Of a stretch of 64,000 bases of DNA, positions 8,686 to 17,318 are shown one piece after another. Numbering within the stretch: position 1 is the stretch's first letter; each line of letters starts with the position of its first letter. The notes beneath the pieces are model-generated. The model searched no databases. It was given only the letters and a program-made list of their open reading frames with translations, and had not been told where the DNA came from. This DNA comes from Paenibacillus sp. DMB5 (lineage in GTDB: Bacteria; Bacillota; Bacilli; Paenibacillales; Paenibacillaceae). The stretch spans positions 1-64,000 of the forward strand of contig NZ_LRAC01000130.1 of NCBI RefSeq assembly GCF_001517085.1. Reading direction: 5' to 3'. The translations under genes were made by a program, and so were the position numbers.

Positions 8686-10599
8686 TTATTTCCGCTCTGC
8701 AATTTCTGCGGCGATCTGCTGCACCAGCTCATCTATACTCATCAGACCGGCATCTCCGCCGTCCCGCTTCCTTACTGTAATTGTGCCGGAATTGCGCTCA
8801 TTGTCACCGAGCACAAGCATGTAGGGAACCTTTTCCAGCTGGGCTTCACGGATCTTCAGTCCAAGCTTCTCATTCCGCACATCAGCCTCTACCCGGATTC
8901 CGGCAGCTGCCAGCGCCTGCTTCACCTCAAAGGCATAATCTGCATGATTCACTGATACCGGCAGCAGCTTCACCTGAACCGGAGACAGCCACACCGGAAA
9001 AGCACCGCTGAAATGCTCAGTGAGAATCCCGATGAATCTGTCGATCGAGCCGTATACTGCGCGGTGAATAACTACCGGACGGTGCTTCTGGCCGTCTTCG
9101 CCGACGTAAGTCAGATCGAATTTCTGCGGCATCTGGAAGTCCAGCTGCACTGTACCGCACTGCCAGCTCCGTTTCAGCGCGTCAAGGATGTGGAAGTCAA
9201 TCTTCGGCCCGTAAAAGGCACCGTCTCCTGCATTGATGCGGTACGGCAGGCCGCGGTTTTGCAGCACCTTTTCCAGTGCAGCTTCCGCCTGGTCCCAGAG
9301 TGACTCCTCTCCCATGTAATCCGCCGGACGAGTGGACAGCTCCACCTTGTATTCGAAGCCGAACACATTGTAGATATGGTCGATCAGATCCAGCACCTGG
9401 CCGATCTCAGCTTCAATCTGCTCCGGCAGCACGAACAGGTGGGCATCATCCTGGCAAAAAGTGCGGACACGCATCATCCCGTTCAGCGAGCCGGAGGATT
9501 CATTGCGGTGAACCTGCCCGAATTCAGCAAGCCGGATCGGCAGCTCACGGTAGGAATGTAGGTTATTTTTAAAAATCAGCATATGCCCAGGACAGTTCAT
9601 CGGCTTCAGCGCAAATTTTGCCTCATCCGCCTGAGTGAAATACATATCGTCCTTATAGTGGTCATAGTGACCGGATTGCTCCCACAGCCGGTTGTTCATC
9701 ATCAGCGGTGTACGAACCTCACTGTAATCCCGCTCGCGCTGCAGCCCCCGGCTGAAATCCTCCAGCTCTGTGCGGATAATCATCCCTTTAGGCAGATAGA
9801 ACGGCATGCCCGGTGATTCCTCGGAGAACATGAACAGCTCCAGCTCCTTGCCGAGCTTACGGTGATCCCGTTTCTTTGCTTCCTCCAGCATGTGCAGATG
9901 CTCATCGAGCTGGGCTTTTTTCAGAAAGGCTACGCCATAAATCCGTTGCAGCATCTTGTTGTTCGAATCTCCGCGCCAGTAGGCTCCGGCCACACTCATG
10001 AGCTTAAACACCTTGATTTGGCCAGTTGAAGCCAGATGCGGCCCACGGCACAGATCGGAGAATTCACCCTGGTCATAAATGCTGATGACAGCATCCTCCG
10101 GCAGATCACGGATCAGCTCCAGCTTGAGCGGCTCATCCAGGTGTGTGAATAGGTTAACGGCCTCATCGCGGCTGACTTCCCGGCGGACGATCGGCAGATT
10201 TTCCTTAACAATGGCATTCATCTCCTGCTCGATTGCCGCCAGATCCTCGCTCGACAACGGCTGCTCGATATCAACGTCGTAGTAGAAGCCGTCTTCAATG
10301 ACCGGACCGATGCCCAGCTTCACCTTTTTGCCGCCGTAGATCCGTTTAATGGCCTGGGCCATCAGATGTGCAGTGCTGTGCCGGTGTACGTCCTGGCCTT
10401 CCTTGCTGTCCAGTGTCACAATTTCAACCCGGCTGTCCTGTGACAGCGTATAATGCAGATCCACAAGCCGTCCGTCTACTTTTCCTGCTACCGCATTTTT
10501 CTTCAGGCTGGAGCTTATGGATTCAGCAACAGTGCTAATGTCAGTGTTACACGAATACCCTTTTATTTGTCCATCCGGTAAAGTTACTTTAATCTCCAT
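8686..10599 (-). CDS. thrS: Threonyl-tRNA synthetase
   Basis: Full-length class II synthetase (637 aa) charging tRNA-Thr. In order: N-terminal TGS domain, the HRHSTAHLMAQA editing-domain histidine motif (about 73-86), the catalytic core with zinc-ligand segment MNCPGHMLIF, motif 2 (HRNESSGSLNGMMRVR) and motif 3 (GSIDRFIGILTEH), then the anticodon-binding domain with VRNEKLGLKIREAQ near the end. I choose the ATG at 10599 (MEIKVTLPDG) with GGAGG 8 nt upstream, not the ATG at 10635. Expression is controlled by the T-box leader directly upstream; a terminator follows. Confidence 0.97.
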   Translation of the reverse strand: MEIKVTLPDGQIKGYSCNTDISTVAESISSSLKKNAVAGKVDGRLVDLHYTLSQDSRVEIVTLDSKEGQDVHRHSTAHLMAQAIKRIYGGKKVKLGIGPVIEDGFYYDVDIEQPLSSEDLAAIEQEMNAIVKENLPIVRREVSRDEAVNLFTHLDEPLKLELIRDLPEDAVISIYDQGEFSDLCRGPHLASTGQIKVFKLMSVAGAYWRGDSNNKMLQRIYGVAFLKKAQLDEHLHMLEEAKKRDHRKLGKELELFMFSEESPGMPFYLPKGMIIRTELEDFSRGLQRERDYSEVRTPLMMNNRLWEQSGHYDHYKDDMYFTQADEAKFALKPMNCPGHMLIFKNNLHSYRELPIRLAEFGQVHRNESSGSLNGMMRVRTFCQDDAHLFVLPEQIEAEIGQVLDLIDHIYNVFGFEYKVELSTRPADYMGEESLWDQAEAALEKVLQNRGLPYRINAGDGAFYGPKIDFHILDALKRSWQCGTVQLDFQMPQKFDLTYVGEDGQKHRPVVIHRAVYGSIDRFIGILTEHFSGAFPVWLSPVQVKLLPVSVNHADYAFEVKQALAAAGIRVEADVRNEKLGLKIREAQLEKVPYMLVLGDNERNSGTITVRKRDGGDAGLMSIDELVQQIAAEIAERK

Positions 10600-10639
10600 G
10601 ATTACGGCCTCCGTCTCATTAAGGTAATTGAACAATTGA

Positions 10640-10962
10640 ACGCAAAAAAACGCATCTCTCCCGAAAAGGGACGAGTGCGTTCAGCTCGTGGTTCCACCCT
10701 AATTTGACCTGCGCTGTAACAACCCTCTGCTGTCAGACGGAAGCTAAGTCGCATGATCCTCATGGTATCCGGTATCGGGGATAAGACGGTGGCATTTACA
10801 GCCGCCCTGACAGCAGGGAGGGTTCAGTGCCACGGCTGCAAAGGGGTAACATCCTGCCGGTCTCTGTAAGAAGCTCTCACCACTCACTTCTCTCTCTGGT
10901 CAGTCCTTGGAGGATATCATGTCTTTGGTCATTGCCTTGGTTATGATATTGCTTGGTGTTGC
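10640..10962 (-). promoter_or_regulatory. T-box riboswitch leader of thrS
   Basis: The minus strand carries the conserved T-box sequence AGGGTGGAACCACG (10687-10700) followed by a terminator hairpin with arms at 10651-10680 and a T-run at 10644-10650, about 45 nt before the thrS start. Upstream is the long Stem I region starting near 10925 with an AGAGA/AGTGA element typical of Stem I. Near the specifier position both ACT and ACC triplets (Thr codons) are present in GGCACTGAACC; I cannot tell which is read. Uncharged tRNA-Thr should favour the antiterminator and let thrS be transcribed. Confidence 0.93.
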
Positions 10963-10969
10963 TGGTTAC

Positions 10970-10999
10970 ATATTACTCAATGACAATCTTAAAAGTCAA
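10970..10999 (-). promoter_or_regulatory. Promoter of T-box/thrS unit
   Basis: Minus strand TTGACT (10994-10999), an 18-nt spacer, and TATTAT-like TAATAT (10970-10975). This housekeeping sigma promoter starts transcription just ahead of Stem I. Confidence 0.7.
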
Positions 11000-11035
11000 T
11001 AGCCAATGTAAAAATAATTCAAACGCCCGGTAAGT

Positions 11036-11710
11036 TTAACCGGCAGCCGCTACACTTATCCGTGTAATAATCCCGCCGATTTCCTCAACGGTGGAAGCGA
11101 TGTAATCCGCGCCGCTCGCGGATAATTCCGTTTCAGAGCCATAGCCGATCAGTACACCGATTGAGGCTACGCCGCAGGCTTTTGCCCCGATAATATCATG
11201 TTCCCTGTCACCGATCATTACGGATTCCTCAGGCGTAATTCCACCCTGCTCCAGCACATGCCGGATTACCTCAGCTTTTTTGGAGCGGGTGCCATCCAGA
11301 TTGCTGCCGCCTATATACCGGAAATACCCGTCCAGCCCGTAATGCTTGAGAATTTGTTCTGCGAACACGGTAGGCTTGGACGTAGCCACATATAAGGAAA
11401 ATCCCCTGGCTTGCAGAGCCTCCAGCAGCCCGGGAATCCCGGGAATGACAGCATTTTCGAACATCCCCACTGTACTGTAACGTTCACGGTAATGCACCAC
11501 GGCCTGAGCTGCATGCTCCTCCGGTAATCCCTGAATCTGCACAAAAGAATCATACAGCGGAGGCCCGATATAGGGCAGCAGCAGGTCCGGATGCTCCACC
11601 GTTATTCCGAACTTGTTCAGTGCATATTCCACACACCGGGTAATACCCTCTTTCGGATCGGTCAGTGTGCCGTCCAGGTCAAACAAAATATGTTTTAGCT
11701 CTCCATTCAT
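11036..11710 (-). CDS. HAD-family phosphatase (phosphoglycolate phosphatase/nucleotidase-like)
   Basis: A 224-aa haloacid dehalogenase-type hydrolase. Motif I is FDLDGTLTD (nucleophile Asp about residue 12), motif II is the Thr-Ser of VATSKP, the conserved Lys lies in RSKKAEVI, and the acidic motif is VMIGDREHD. A helical C1 cap between motifs I and II fits the Gph/PgmB branch, which dephosphorylates small phospho-sugars or nucleotides. The ATG at 11710 (MNGELKH) has GGGAGGAG upstream; an ATG at 11731 would place that site inside the gene. Substrate not known. It sits alone upstream of the thrS promoter. Confidence 0.85.
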   Translation of the reverse strand: MNGELKHILFDLDGTLTDPKEGITRCVEYALNKFGITVEHPDLLLPYIGPPLYDSFVQIQGLPEEHAAQAVVHYRERYSTVGMFENAVIPGIPGLLEALQARGFSLYVATSKPTVFAEQILKHYGLDGYFRYIGGSNLDGTRSKKAEVIRHVLEQGGITPEESVMIGDREHDIIGAKACGVASIGVLIGYGSETELSASGADYIASTVEEIGGIITRISVAAAG

Positions 11711-11852
11711 CTCTCTCTGCTCCTCCCGCAATATGTATTAACCAGTGCTTAACCGCACAACTTGTTCCATCATACCCCTGTTTCTACATACTTTCCACAC
11801 ACTTATCTATTAATATTTCAGTGTAAGTTAATTTGCTATTGGAGGAAGTAAC

Positions 11853-12338
11853 ATGACAATGACACACTACATGTCTCTGCTAGCGGACAATCAGCCATGG
11901 AACCTGATACTTTTTATGGCAATTCCCGTTATTTTTGCAGAGACGATTACGGTCACCGAGTTTTTTATTCTGTTTACCAAAAACCTGAAGGGCCCGCTCA
12001 GAACATTTAACCGCATATGCAGCATCCTTGCAGGTCTTTATTTTACAGGTATCTTCCTGTACTTGTTCCCCACTGCGTTTGTACCGCTCACTGTGAACGG
12101 TGAATGGCATACCTGGGTTGACGTCGTTGCTGTAGGCTTTTACCTGAGCGGAGTACTGTTCCTGCTGCCGCTGGCACTGCTTGACCTTGGCCTGATTGCA
12201 CGCAAACGTTCGGAAGAGGAGAAGCTGAAGCTGCATTTCCTGCTGGTCAGCGGCTTTCTGGTCGTCGCACATATCGCCATGATCTTCGGTATGATCAATC
12301 CGGAAATTGTGAGCGGCATGGCTGGAATGAATCATTGA
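11853..12338 (+). CDS. Four-span membrane protein, unknown function
   Basis: A 161-aa integral membrane protein with four hydrophobic segments at about residues 17-40, 55-75, 88-110 and 130-150. Charged residues in the first span (FAETITVTEFF) and His/Met-rich ends (MTMTHYMS..., ...MAGMNH) could bind metal, but that is a guess. TTGGAGGAAG is 6 nt upstream of the ATG. The gene is convergent with the MaoC-type gene and shares a terminator with it. It resembles small conserved Firmicute membrane proteins that I recall as DUF6803; not verified. Confidence 0.7.
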   Translation: MTMTHYMSLLADNQPWNLILFMAIPVIFAETITVTEFFILFTKNLKGPLRTFNRICSILAGLYFTGIFLYLFPTAFVPLTVNGEWHTWVDVVAVGFYLSGVLFLLPLALLDLGLIARKRSEEEKLKLHFLLVSGFLVVAHIAMIFGMINPEIVSGMAGMNH

Positions 12339-12344
12339 TTTTAT

Positions 12345-12387
12345 AAAAAAGAGCAGTCCGATCTGAAAGATCCGGACTGCCCTTTTT
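12345..12387. terminator. Bidirectional terminator
   Basis: Arms GCAGTCCGATCT (12353-12364) and AGATCCGGACTGC (12368-12380), one bulge, flanked by an A-run (12345-12350) and T-run (12383-12387). It serves the membrane-protein gene on the plus strand and the MaoC gene on the minus strand. Confidence 0.85.
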
Positions 12388-12440
12388 ATTCTTGGCTAAG
12401 CAGAAATAATACGGTCTGCATGTTCAGTTTCTCCCGGTAC

Positions 12441-12866
12441 CTACTTCTGCACCAGCACCGACAGCTCGCCCTCAAACACCTTAATCTCCGCCTGATTAAA
12501 CGTTGACAGCTTTACCGTCACAAGACCCGTTTCATTTTTCTTCTCGGCCAAATCTATTACTTCCACAATGCAATATAATTCATCTCCCGGTAACACGGGC
12601 TTAATAAACCTGATGTTATTCATCGCGGTTCCGGCGATTATATCCTCACCGTAACTGCCGGTTTCAACCCAGAGCTTAAAGGAAACGGCCAAGGTCTGAA
12701 TCCCCGATGCGATGATTCCGCCGAATCTCCCCTGCTTTGCTCTTTCTTCGTCCAGATGCATATACTGCGGATCAAATTCAGCAGCAAAGCTTTTAACATT
12801 CTCGGGAGTTATGCTTAATGATTTCGTTCTAAAGGTCTGGCCTATACTAAATTCATGAAACTTCAT
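12441..12866 (-). CDS. MaoC-family (R)-hydratase-like protein
   Basis: A 141-aa single hot-dog domain protein. The hydratase-2 motif is visible as FDPQYMHLDEERAKQGRFGGIIASG (about residues 31-55), with the Asp and His that hydrate enoyl-CoA in MaoC enzymes. Such proteins act in fatty-acid or acyl-CoA metabolism, but the actual substrate is unknown. AGGTGGAAGA precedes the ATG. It is a single gene between the bidirectional terminator and the GH64 gene. Confidence 0.85.
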   Translation of the reverse strand: MKFHEFSIGQTFRTKSLSITPENVKSFAAEFDPQYMHLDEERAKQGRFGGIIASGIQTLAVSFKLWVETGSYGEDIIAGTAMNNIRFIKPVLPGDELYCIVEVIDLAEKKNETGLVTVKLSTFNQAEIKVFEGELSVLVQK

Positions 12867-12942
12867 TCTTCCACCTCTTGGTTGTCTGTGTATGTAAATA
12901 GTTTAGATCAAGGTGATAGAATGAATCAATAGAGACACAAAT

Positions 12943-14301
12943 TTACCAGGCTACACGGATAATCAGGCCTTTCGGATTGCCGACCTCCAGATAAGCCGCC
13001 TGGCCGTTGACATCATCGTACGGGAAGCCGTAAGCCAGCCCGTTAATGCTGTGGTCATGCCAGAATTTTGCGTAATAGTTGGCCGGAGCGGCATTATAGT
13101 AATTCGCCACGTTATTCCAGTTGCTGGTAGTATAGACATGGCGGTTGATCGCAGCAGCAGTAGCCGCATCAGTGAGCGCACCGTCACAGCGGAGAATATC
13201 CTGGGTGCTGTAGCTGGAATATCCGGCAAAATAATTGGCGTTCGCACCCCCGGCTGCAAAGGAACCGTAAATCGGTGCGACAATCCGGTATGGAGCCTGC
13301 AAGGTGGCAAGCGGTTTAAAGGCCGCCGGTACTTCATTTTGATACTTCGTGAAGATTCCAGCCCGTGTCTCTGACTCCAGTTCACCGACAGTCTGGTCGA
13401 AAGAACCGGTAGTATTGACCAACCGGTGCTGAATCGGAAATCCGAAGGCATCCACACGGGTAGTGTTACCGTGATATCCGGTAGCATCAACAGTAAATTC
13501 TATGAAATCAAAGTAGATGTTGCGGTTCGGATCAGTAGGATTGTTAATATCCGGTCCGGCGAAGCCATCGTCATAGGTTTTAATGTAGAGCGGTGTGCCG
13601 ACGCTGAGGAACATCCGCCCGGAGGTGATTTTTGGAAGATTGACCCAGGAGGCCTGGCTGACGGTATGATAAATATTGGCATAGTTAACCCCGTTTTTGG
13701 TCAGGTGCCCGGAAGCATCATTAAGAGCATTAGAAATGGGTAGCAGATTGCCGCTAAGATCGAGATAGCTCCACTTGCCATTGGCCGGATTGATTCCGAT
13801 AACTCCCCAGTAAATCTGGCTGTCGGGATAAGCGCCGCCCGTTCCGTTCATCACTTTGAGTGACATGGAACCGTTCGGAGCAGTGGGTATGGAGGATGCC
13901 GCTATGGAGTAAATGGAGTTAGAAGAATTGGGCGGTGTGGTTGGTGTGGTACCTGAGGCCGTGTAGCTAAACCAGCCTGTATCGTATGCCGGAGTGCCGT
14001 TGTTGTATGTGAAAAAATAGCTGATCGCTGTACCGGCGGACACACCGGTTACAGCCTGCTCATAGCGGGCGGAGCTGCTGTTGTACGTCATCCGGTAATT
14101 TAGCTGAGTACCGTTGTTGACTTTGTAGTGCACATCCACCCACGAGGTACTGACAGTTGATTTGAACCAGATCGTTGCCGTTGTTCCCGAAAGGCTGACT
14201 CCTTGGGTGTAATCGGCAGCAGCAGCTTTGGAACCGAACATTGGCAGGCAGGAGAGCAGGAGCACAAGCGCGAGCGTAAGCATTGACCATTTTTTCCTCA
14301 T
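12943..14301 (-). CDS. Secreted beta-1,3-glucanase, CBM56-GH64
   Basis: A 452-aa exported enzyme predicted to cleave beta-1,3-glucan such as curdlan, laminarin or fungal wall glucan. A Sec signal peptide ends near AAAADY (about residue 30), then a CBM56-type beta-glucan binding module (about 31-115, ATIWFKSTVSTSWVDVHYK), a short Thr/Pro/Ser linker, and a GH64 thaumatin-like catalytic domain to the end (WGVIGINPANGKWSYLD, NIYFDFIEFTVD, YAKFWHDHSINGLAYGFPYDD). GH64 enzymes use a Glu/Asp pair, which I have not assigned. The ATG at 14301 has GGAGGG 7 nt upstream; the ATG at 14316 overlaps that site. A palindrome upstream suggests regulated expression. Confidence 0.9.
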   Translation of the reverse strand: MRKKWSMLTLALVLLLSCLPMFGSKAAAADYTQGVSLSGTTATIWFKSTVSTSWVDVHYKVNNGTQLNYRMTYNSSSARYEQAVTGVSAGTAISYFFTYNNGTPAYDTGWFSYTASGTTPTTPPNSSNSIYSIAASSIPTAPNGSMSLKVMNGTGGAYPDSQIYWGVIGINPANGKWSYLDLSGNLLPISNALNDASGHLTKNGVNYANIYHTVSQASWVNLPKITSGRMFLSVGTPLYIKTYDDGFAGPDINNPTDPNRNIYFDFIEFTVDATGYHGNTTRVDAFGFPIQHRLVNTTGSFDQTVGELESETRAGIFTKYQNEVPAAFKPLATLQAPYRIVAPIYGSFAAGGANANYFAGYSSYSTQDILRCDGALTDAATAAAINRHVYTTSNWNNVANYYNAAPANYYAKFWHDHSINGLAYGFPYDDVNGQAAYLEVGNPKGLIIRVAW

Positions 14302-14368
14302 CGCAATTCCCTCCATTTAATGGGTTAAAATCAATCACGCACCAGTTATGGTTGCGTTTTCAACACTG

Positions 14369-14374
14369 ATTATA
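14369..14374 (-). promoter_or_regulatory. -10 box for GH64 gene
   Basis: A perfect TATAAT on the minus strand, 68 nt before the start codon, without a clear -35 box. An activator bound at the palindrome about 40 nt further upstream could make up for this. Confidence 0.4.
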
Positions 14375-14413
14375 GTCTTGGTCAGGCCTGTTTAGTAGGC
14401 ACGGAATTTCGGA

Positions 14414-14439
14414 TTTCACACCCAAAATTTGGGGTGAAA
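14414..14439. promoter_or_regulatory. 26-bp near-perfect palindrome upstream of GH64
   Basis: Arms TTTCAC-A-CCCAAA and TTTGGG-GTGAAA around a central A pair fully except for one bulged A. The site is centred about 125 nt upstream of the glucanase start and between it and the msrA terminator. Its symmetry suggests a dimeric regulator, but I do not recognise the motif. Confidence 0.5.
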
Positions 14440-14485
14440 CGTTTTTATTCCGGATGCTCTCTGCCTGTTTGCTGCAAAAAAATCA

Positions 14486-14525
14486 AAAAGCCCTATTTCT
14501 CCAGAAGGCAGGAGGAATAAGGCTT
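14486..14525 (-). terminator. Terminator after msrA
   Basis: Minus-strand arms AAGCCTTATTCCTCC and GGAGAAATAGGGCTT are followed by TTT and a further T-rich tract. It lies 16 nt past the msrA stop. Confidence 0.8.
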
Positions 14526-14540
14526 CGGAGATTTATTAAA

Positions 14541-15053
14541 TTACCAGTGCTTTGAAATAAACGTATCACGCCCGGATTGCTCGCGGTCCTCTTTATAATG
14601 CTTTGGATTCTTTTTGTGATAATCCTGATGATATTCTTCAGCACGGTAGAATACCGGAGCCGGAAGAATCTCGGTTACCACAGGGCCTTCAAATCTGCCG
14701 CTAAGCGCAACCTGCTCCCTCGAGGCTTCTGCCGCCTGCCGCTGATTGTCGTTATAGTAGAATATGGCTGTCCGGTACTGGCTCCCGCGGTCTTGAAACT
14801 GTCCGCCGTCATCGGTCGGATCGATCTGCGGCCAGAACAGCTCGAGCAGCCGCTCATAAGGGAAAACCTCCGGATCAAAGGTAATCTGTACGACCTCGTA
14901 ATGTCCGGTTGTTCCTGTCTTGACCTGTTCGTATGTCGGATTCTCCACATTCCCTCCGGCATACCCGGATACGATTCCGTGAATTCCCGGCAGCTCCTCA
15001 AACGGGGTTACCATACACCAGAAGCAGCCTCCTGCAAACATTGCCTGTTCCAT
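14541..15053 (-). CDS. msrA: Peptide methionine (S)-sulfoxide reductase
   Basis: A 170-aa MsrA that repairs oxidised methionine. The catalytic motif GGCFWCM is at about residues 8-14, followed by the family blocks SGYAGG, NPTYEQVKTGTTGHYEVVQI, WPQIDPT and QDRGSQYRTAIFY, and the YHQDYHKKNP segment near the end. The ATG at 15053 (MEQAMFAGG) matches the family start and has GGGAGAGAG 12 nt upstream; an ATG at 15083 would add ten residues. It lies 82 nt downstream of the oxidoreductase operon on the same strand, so it may get read-through. Confidence 0.93.
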   Translation of the reverse strand: MEQAMFAGGCFWCMVTPFEELPGIHGIVSGYAGGNVENPTYEQVKTGTTGHYEVVQITFDPEVFPYERLLELFWPQIDPTDDGGQFQDRGSQYRTAIFYYNDNQRQAAEASREQVALSGRFEGPVVTEILPAPVFYRAEEYHQDYHKKNPKHYKEDREQSGRDTFISKHW

Positions 15054-15135
15054 AAGTCTATTCTCTCTCCCTATCTCACTCATCTGCAGATCTTAATTGC
15101 ACATGTTATGAAGATAAGGCCAAATAAAAGGAAAG

Positions 15136-16170
15136 TCAATTCAGGTGATTCCCGCTGGCGGTTACAAGCGCGCTCCGGCGGTCTGATGAACGGTAGATGC
15201 CGGCAATGATCTCAAGAGCCTTTATTCCTTCCCGGCCGTCCAGCCAGAACCTCCGGCCCTCCCGGAGATGAGTATAAAAATCATGGATAAGCCACTGGTG
15301 TCCGCTTCCCCAATAGGACTTGCCACCATTCGTAACCGTACCCGGCTCACACAGCAGCTGTTCGCGGCCATCTTGCCACAGATACAGGCAGTCACGCCGC
15401 TGCAGCAGTGTGCCCTGCTCAAATACCAGCTCCAGCTCAACGGGGGAATTGACCGGATATGCATTTGTCCCGTAGAACAAGCCTCTGGCCTTATTGGTAA
15501 AAGTGATGCAGGCATGGGCGCTGTCCTCCACCTCAATAACGCCGTCCAGCACATCTGTACTTACAGAGCCGCTTACAGCAGAGATTTCTCCGCCGAACCA
15601 CTGCAGCAGATCAAGAGTATGAATGGTCTGATTAATCAGCACGCCTCCGCCTTCGGTGGCCCATTTGCCCCGCCACTCGCTCTCCGAGTAATATTGTTCA
15701 CTGCGGTGCCAGGTTACAACACCCTTCAAGCACACTAGCTGCCCCAGCAGGCCGCTGTCAATCACCTGTCTGATCCTCCGCGAAGGTTCATTATAACGGT
15801 TCTGGAACACTATACCGAGCTGTCCCTTGCTGCGGTCAGCCATATCTATCATCCGCCGGGCAGAGGGAACATCGGCGGCCAGCGGCTTTTCAGTTAAGAC
15901 ATGTTTGCCTGCATTCAGGAAATCGATGGCCATCTGGGCATGCAGATAGTGGGGGGTGCACAAATGAACCACATCAATATCCTTCCTTTCCAGAAGCTCC
16001 CGGTAATCCTGTACAATATCACATCCATATTGGCTGCCAAAAGCGGCTGCCTGCCCCGGATGAATATCTGCAGCCGCCAGCAGCTGTGCTCCTTCCATTG
16101 TTGCAATTGCCCGGGCATGCAGCGGAGCAATGGCTCCGCAGCCGATGATTGCTGCTCCGAGAGAAGTCAT
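15136..16170 (-). CDS. Gfo/Idh/MocA-family oxidoreductase
   Basis: A 344-aa NAD(P)-dependent dehydrogenase of sugars or cyclitols. The Rossmann motif is IIGCGAIAP at the N-terminus, the catalytic Lys lies in TEKPLA (about residue 94), and the conserved GGGVLINQTIHTLDLLQW segment supplies the active-site His region. It is the last gene of a four-gene operon (gaps of 40, 18 and 26 nt going upstream) with another two oxidoreductases and a TIM-barrel isomerase. GGAAGGTG precedes the ATG. Substrate unknown; the set resembles inositol- or glycoside-oxidation operons. Confidence 0.9.
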   Translation of the reverse strand: MTSLGAAIIGCGAIAPLHARAIATMEGAQLLAAADIHPGQAAAFGSQYGCDIVQDYRELLERKDIDVVHLCTPHYLHAQMAIDFLNAGKHVLTEKPLAADVPSARRMIDMADRSKGQLGIVFQNRYNEPSRRIRQVIDSGLLGQLVCLKGVVTWHRSEQYYSESEWRGKWATEGGGVLINQTIHTLDLLQWFGGEISAVSGSVSTDVLDGVIEVEDSAHACITFTNKARGLFYGTNAYPVNSPVELELVFEQGTLLQRRDCLYLWQDGREQLLCEPGTVTNGGKSYWGSGHQWLIHDFYTHLREGRRFWLDGREGIKALEIIAGIYRSSDRRSALVTASGNHLN

Positions 16171-16210
16171 GTTAACACCTTCCGTTCCTTATCCGCTTAT
16201 ATTCCATTAG

Positions 16211-17299
16211 CTATTTCAGGCTATCCGGTGTAAGATTCAGCGCTGAAGCCTGGGCTATCAGGCATAGCTCCGCTGCTTTGAACACATGCTCCTGGGTCAT
16301 TGCATGTTCTGTCCGCTGAATGCAGTCCAGAATCAGTTCACCGAAGAAGGGATATCCGACCTTGCCGGCAACATGCTCGTAATGCTCTCCCTCACTGTCT
16401 ACCCAATAGACATGATCTGATTCCGTGGAGCGGCCGATATCAATGTATTTCCGCAGCTCGATGTATCCTTCGGTTCCCAGGATAACAGTACGGCCATCCC
16501 CCCAGGTTCCCAGTCCTTCAGGAGTAAACCAGTCTACACGGAAATATTGCGTAGCACCGTTATCACCGGCCAGGGTAACATCCCCGAAATCCTCAAGCTC
16601 GGGATACTCCGGATTGTTATAGTTAGCGACCTTGCTGTGCAGCACCTTGGCATCACGGCAGTCTGCGTAATAAAGAAACTGTTCAATCTGATGGCTGCCG
16701 ATATCACAGATAATTCCGCCGTATTTATCGCGCTGGAAGAACCAGTCCGGCCGGCTTGGCGCATTCAGACGGTGCGGCCCGGTACCCATTACCTGGATGA
16801 CACGGCCAATCGCCCCCTGTTTAACCAGCTGTCCGGCGTATACTGCGCTCTCTACATGCAGCCGTTCGCTGAAGTAGGTCATATACTTGCGCCGTGTCTT
16901 CTCAACCTGTTCCCTTGCAGCGGCAAGCTGATCGAGGGAGGTGAACGGAGCCTTATCAGTAAAATAATCTTTGCCGTGCTCCATGACTTTGATTCCCAGC
17001 CCTGCCCGTTCGGAAGGAACCGCAGCCGCTGCCACAAGCTTGACCTCCGGGTCCCCGAGAATCTCCTCTGCACTGGCTGCTACTCTGACTCCCGGATACA
17101 CACTGGTGAACGCTTTAACCTTGGCTTCATCCGGATCATATACCCACTTCAGCTCTGCTCCTGCCTCAATCAGCCCGTTGCACATGCCATAGATATGTCC
17201 GTGATCCAGCGCGATAGCGGCAAAGGTGAATTCTCCCGGCCGGACTACCGGACGTGCTTCATATTTGGGTGCGTACATCATTCCGTCTTTGCGGTTCAT
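16211..17299 (-). CDS. Gfo/Idh/MocA-family oxidoreductase, divergent
   Basis: A 362-aa protein with the Rossmann-like start FAAIALDHGHIYGMCNGL and a C-terminal domain with ICDIGSHQIEQFLYY. It lacks the standard EKP motif: the equivalent stretch reads YFTDKAPFTS, keeping the Lys but not the Glu. This variant occurs in a subgroup often found beside sugar isomerases; cofactor binding may differ. GGGGAG is 8 nt upstream of the ATG. It is the third gene of the operon. Confidence 0.85.
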   Translation of the reverse strand: MNRKDGMMYAPKYEARPVVRPGEFTFAAIALDHGHIYGMCNGLIEAGAELKWVYDPDEAKVKAFTSVYPGVRVAASAEEILGDPEVKLVAAAAVPSERAGLGIKVMEHGKDYFTDKAPFTSLDQLAAAREQVEKTRRKYMTYFSERLHVESAVYAGQLVKQGAIGRVIQVMGTGPHRLNAPSRPDWFFQRDKYGGIICDIGSHQIEQFLYYADCRDAKVLHSKVANYNNPEYPELEDFGDVTLAGDNGATQYFRVDWFTPEGLGTWGDGRTVILGTEGYIELRKYIDIGRSTESDHVYWVDSEGEHYEHVAGKVGYPFFGELILDCIQRTEHAMTQEHVFKAAELCLIAQASALNLTPDSLK

Positions 17300-17318
17300 C
17301 TTCTGTTCTCCCCTCAGG

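Noticed and set aside
8481..8732. N-terminal extension of the GNAT gene
   Set aside because: It runs through the thrS terminator and does not fit the family; the GTG at 8480 has a perfect ribosome binding site.
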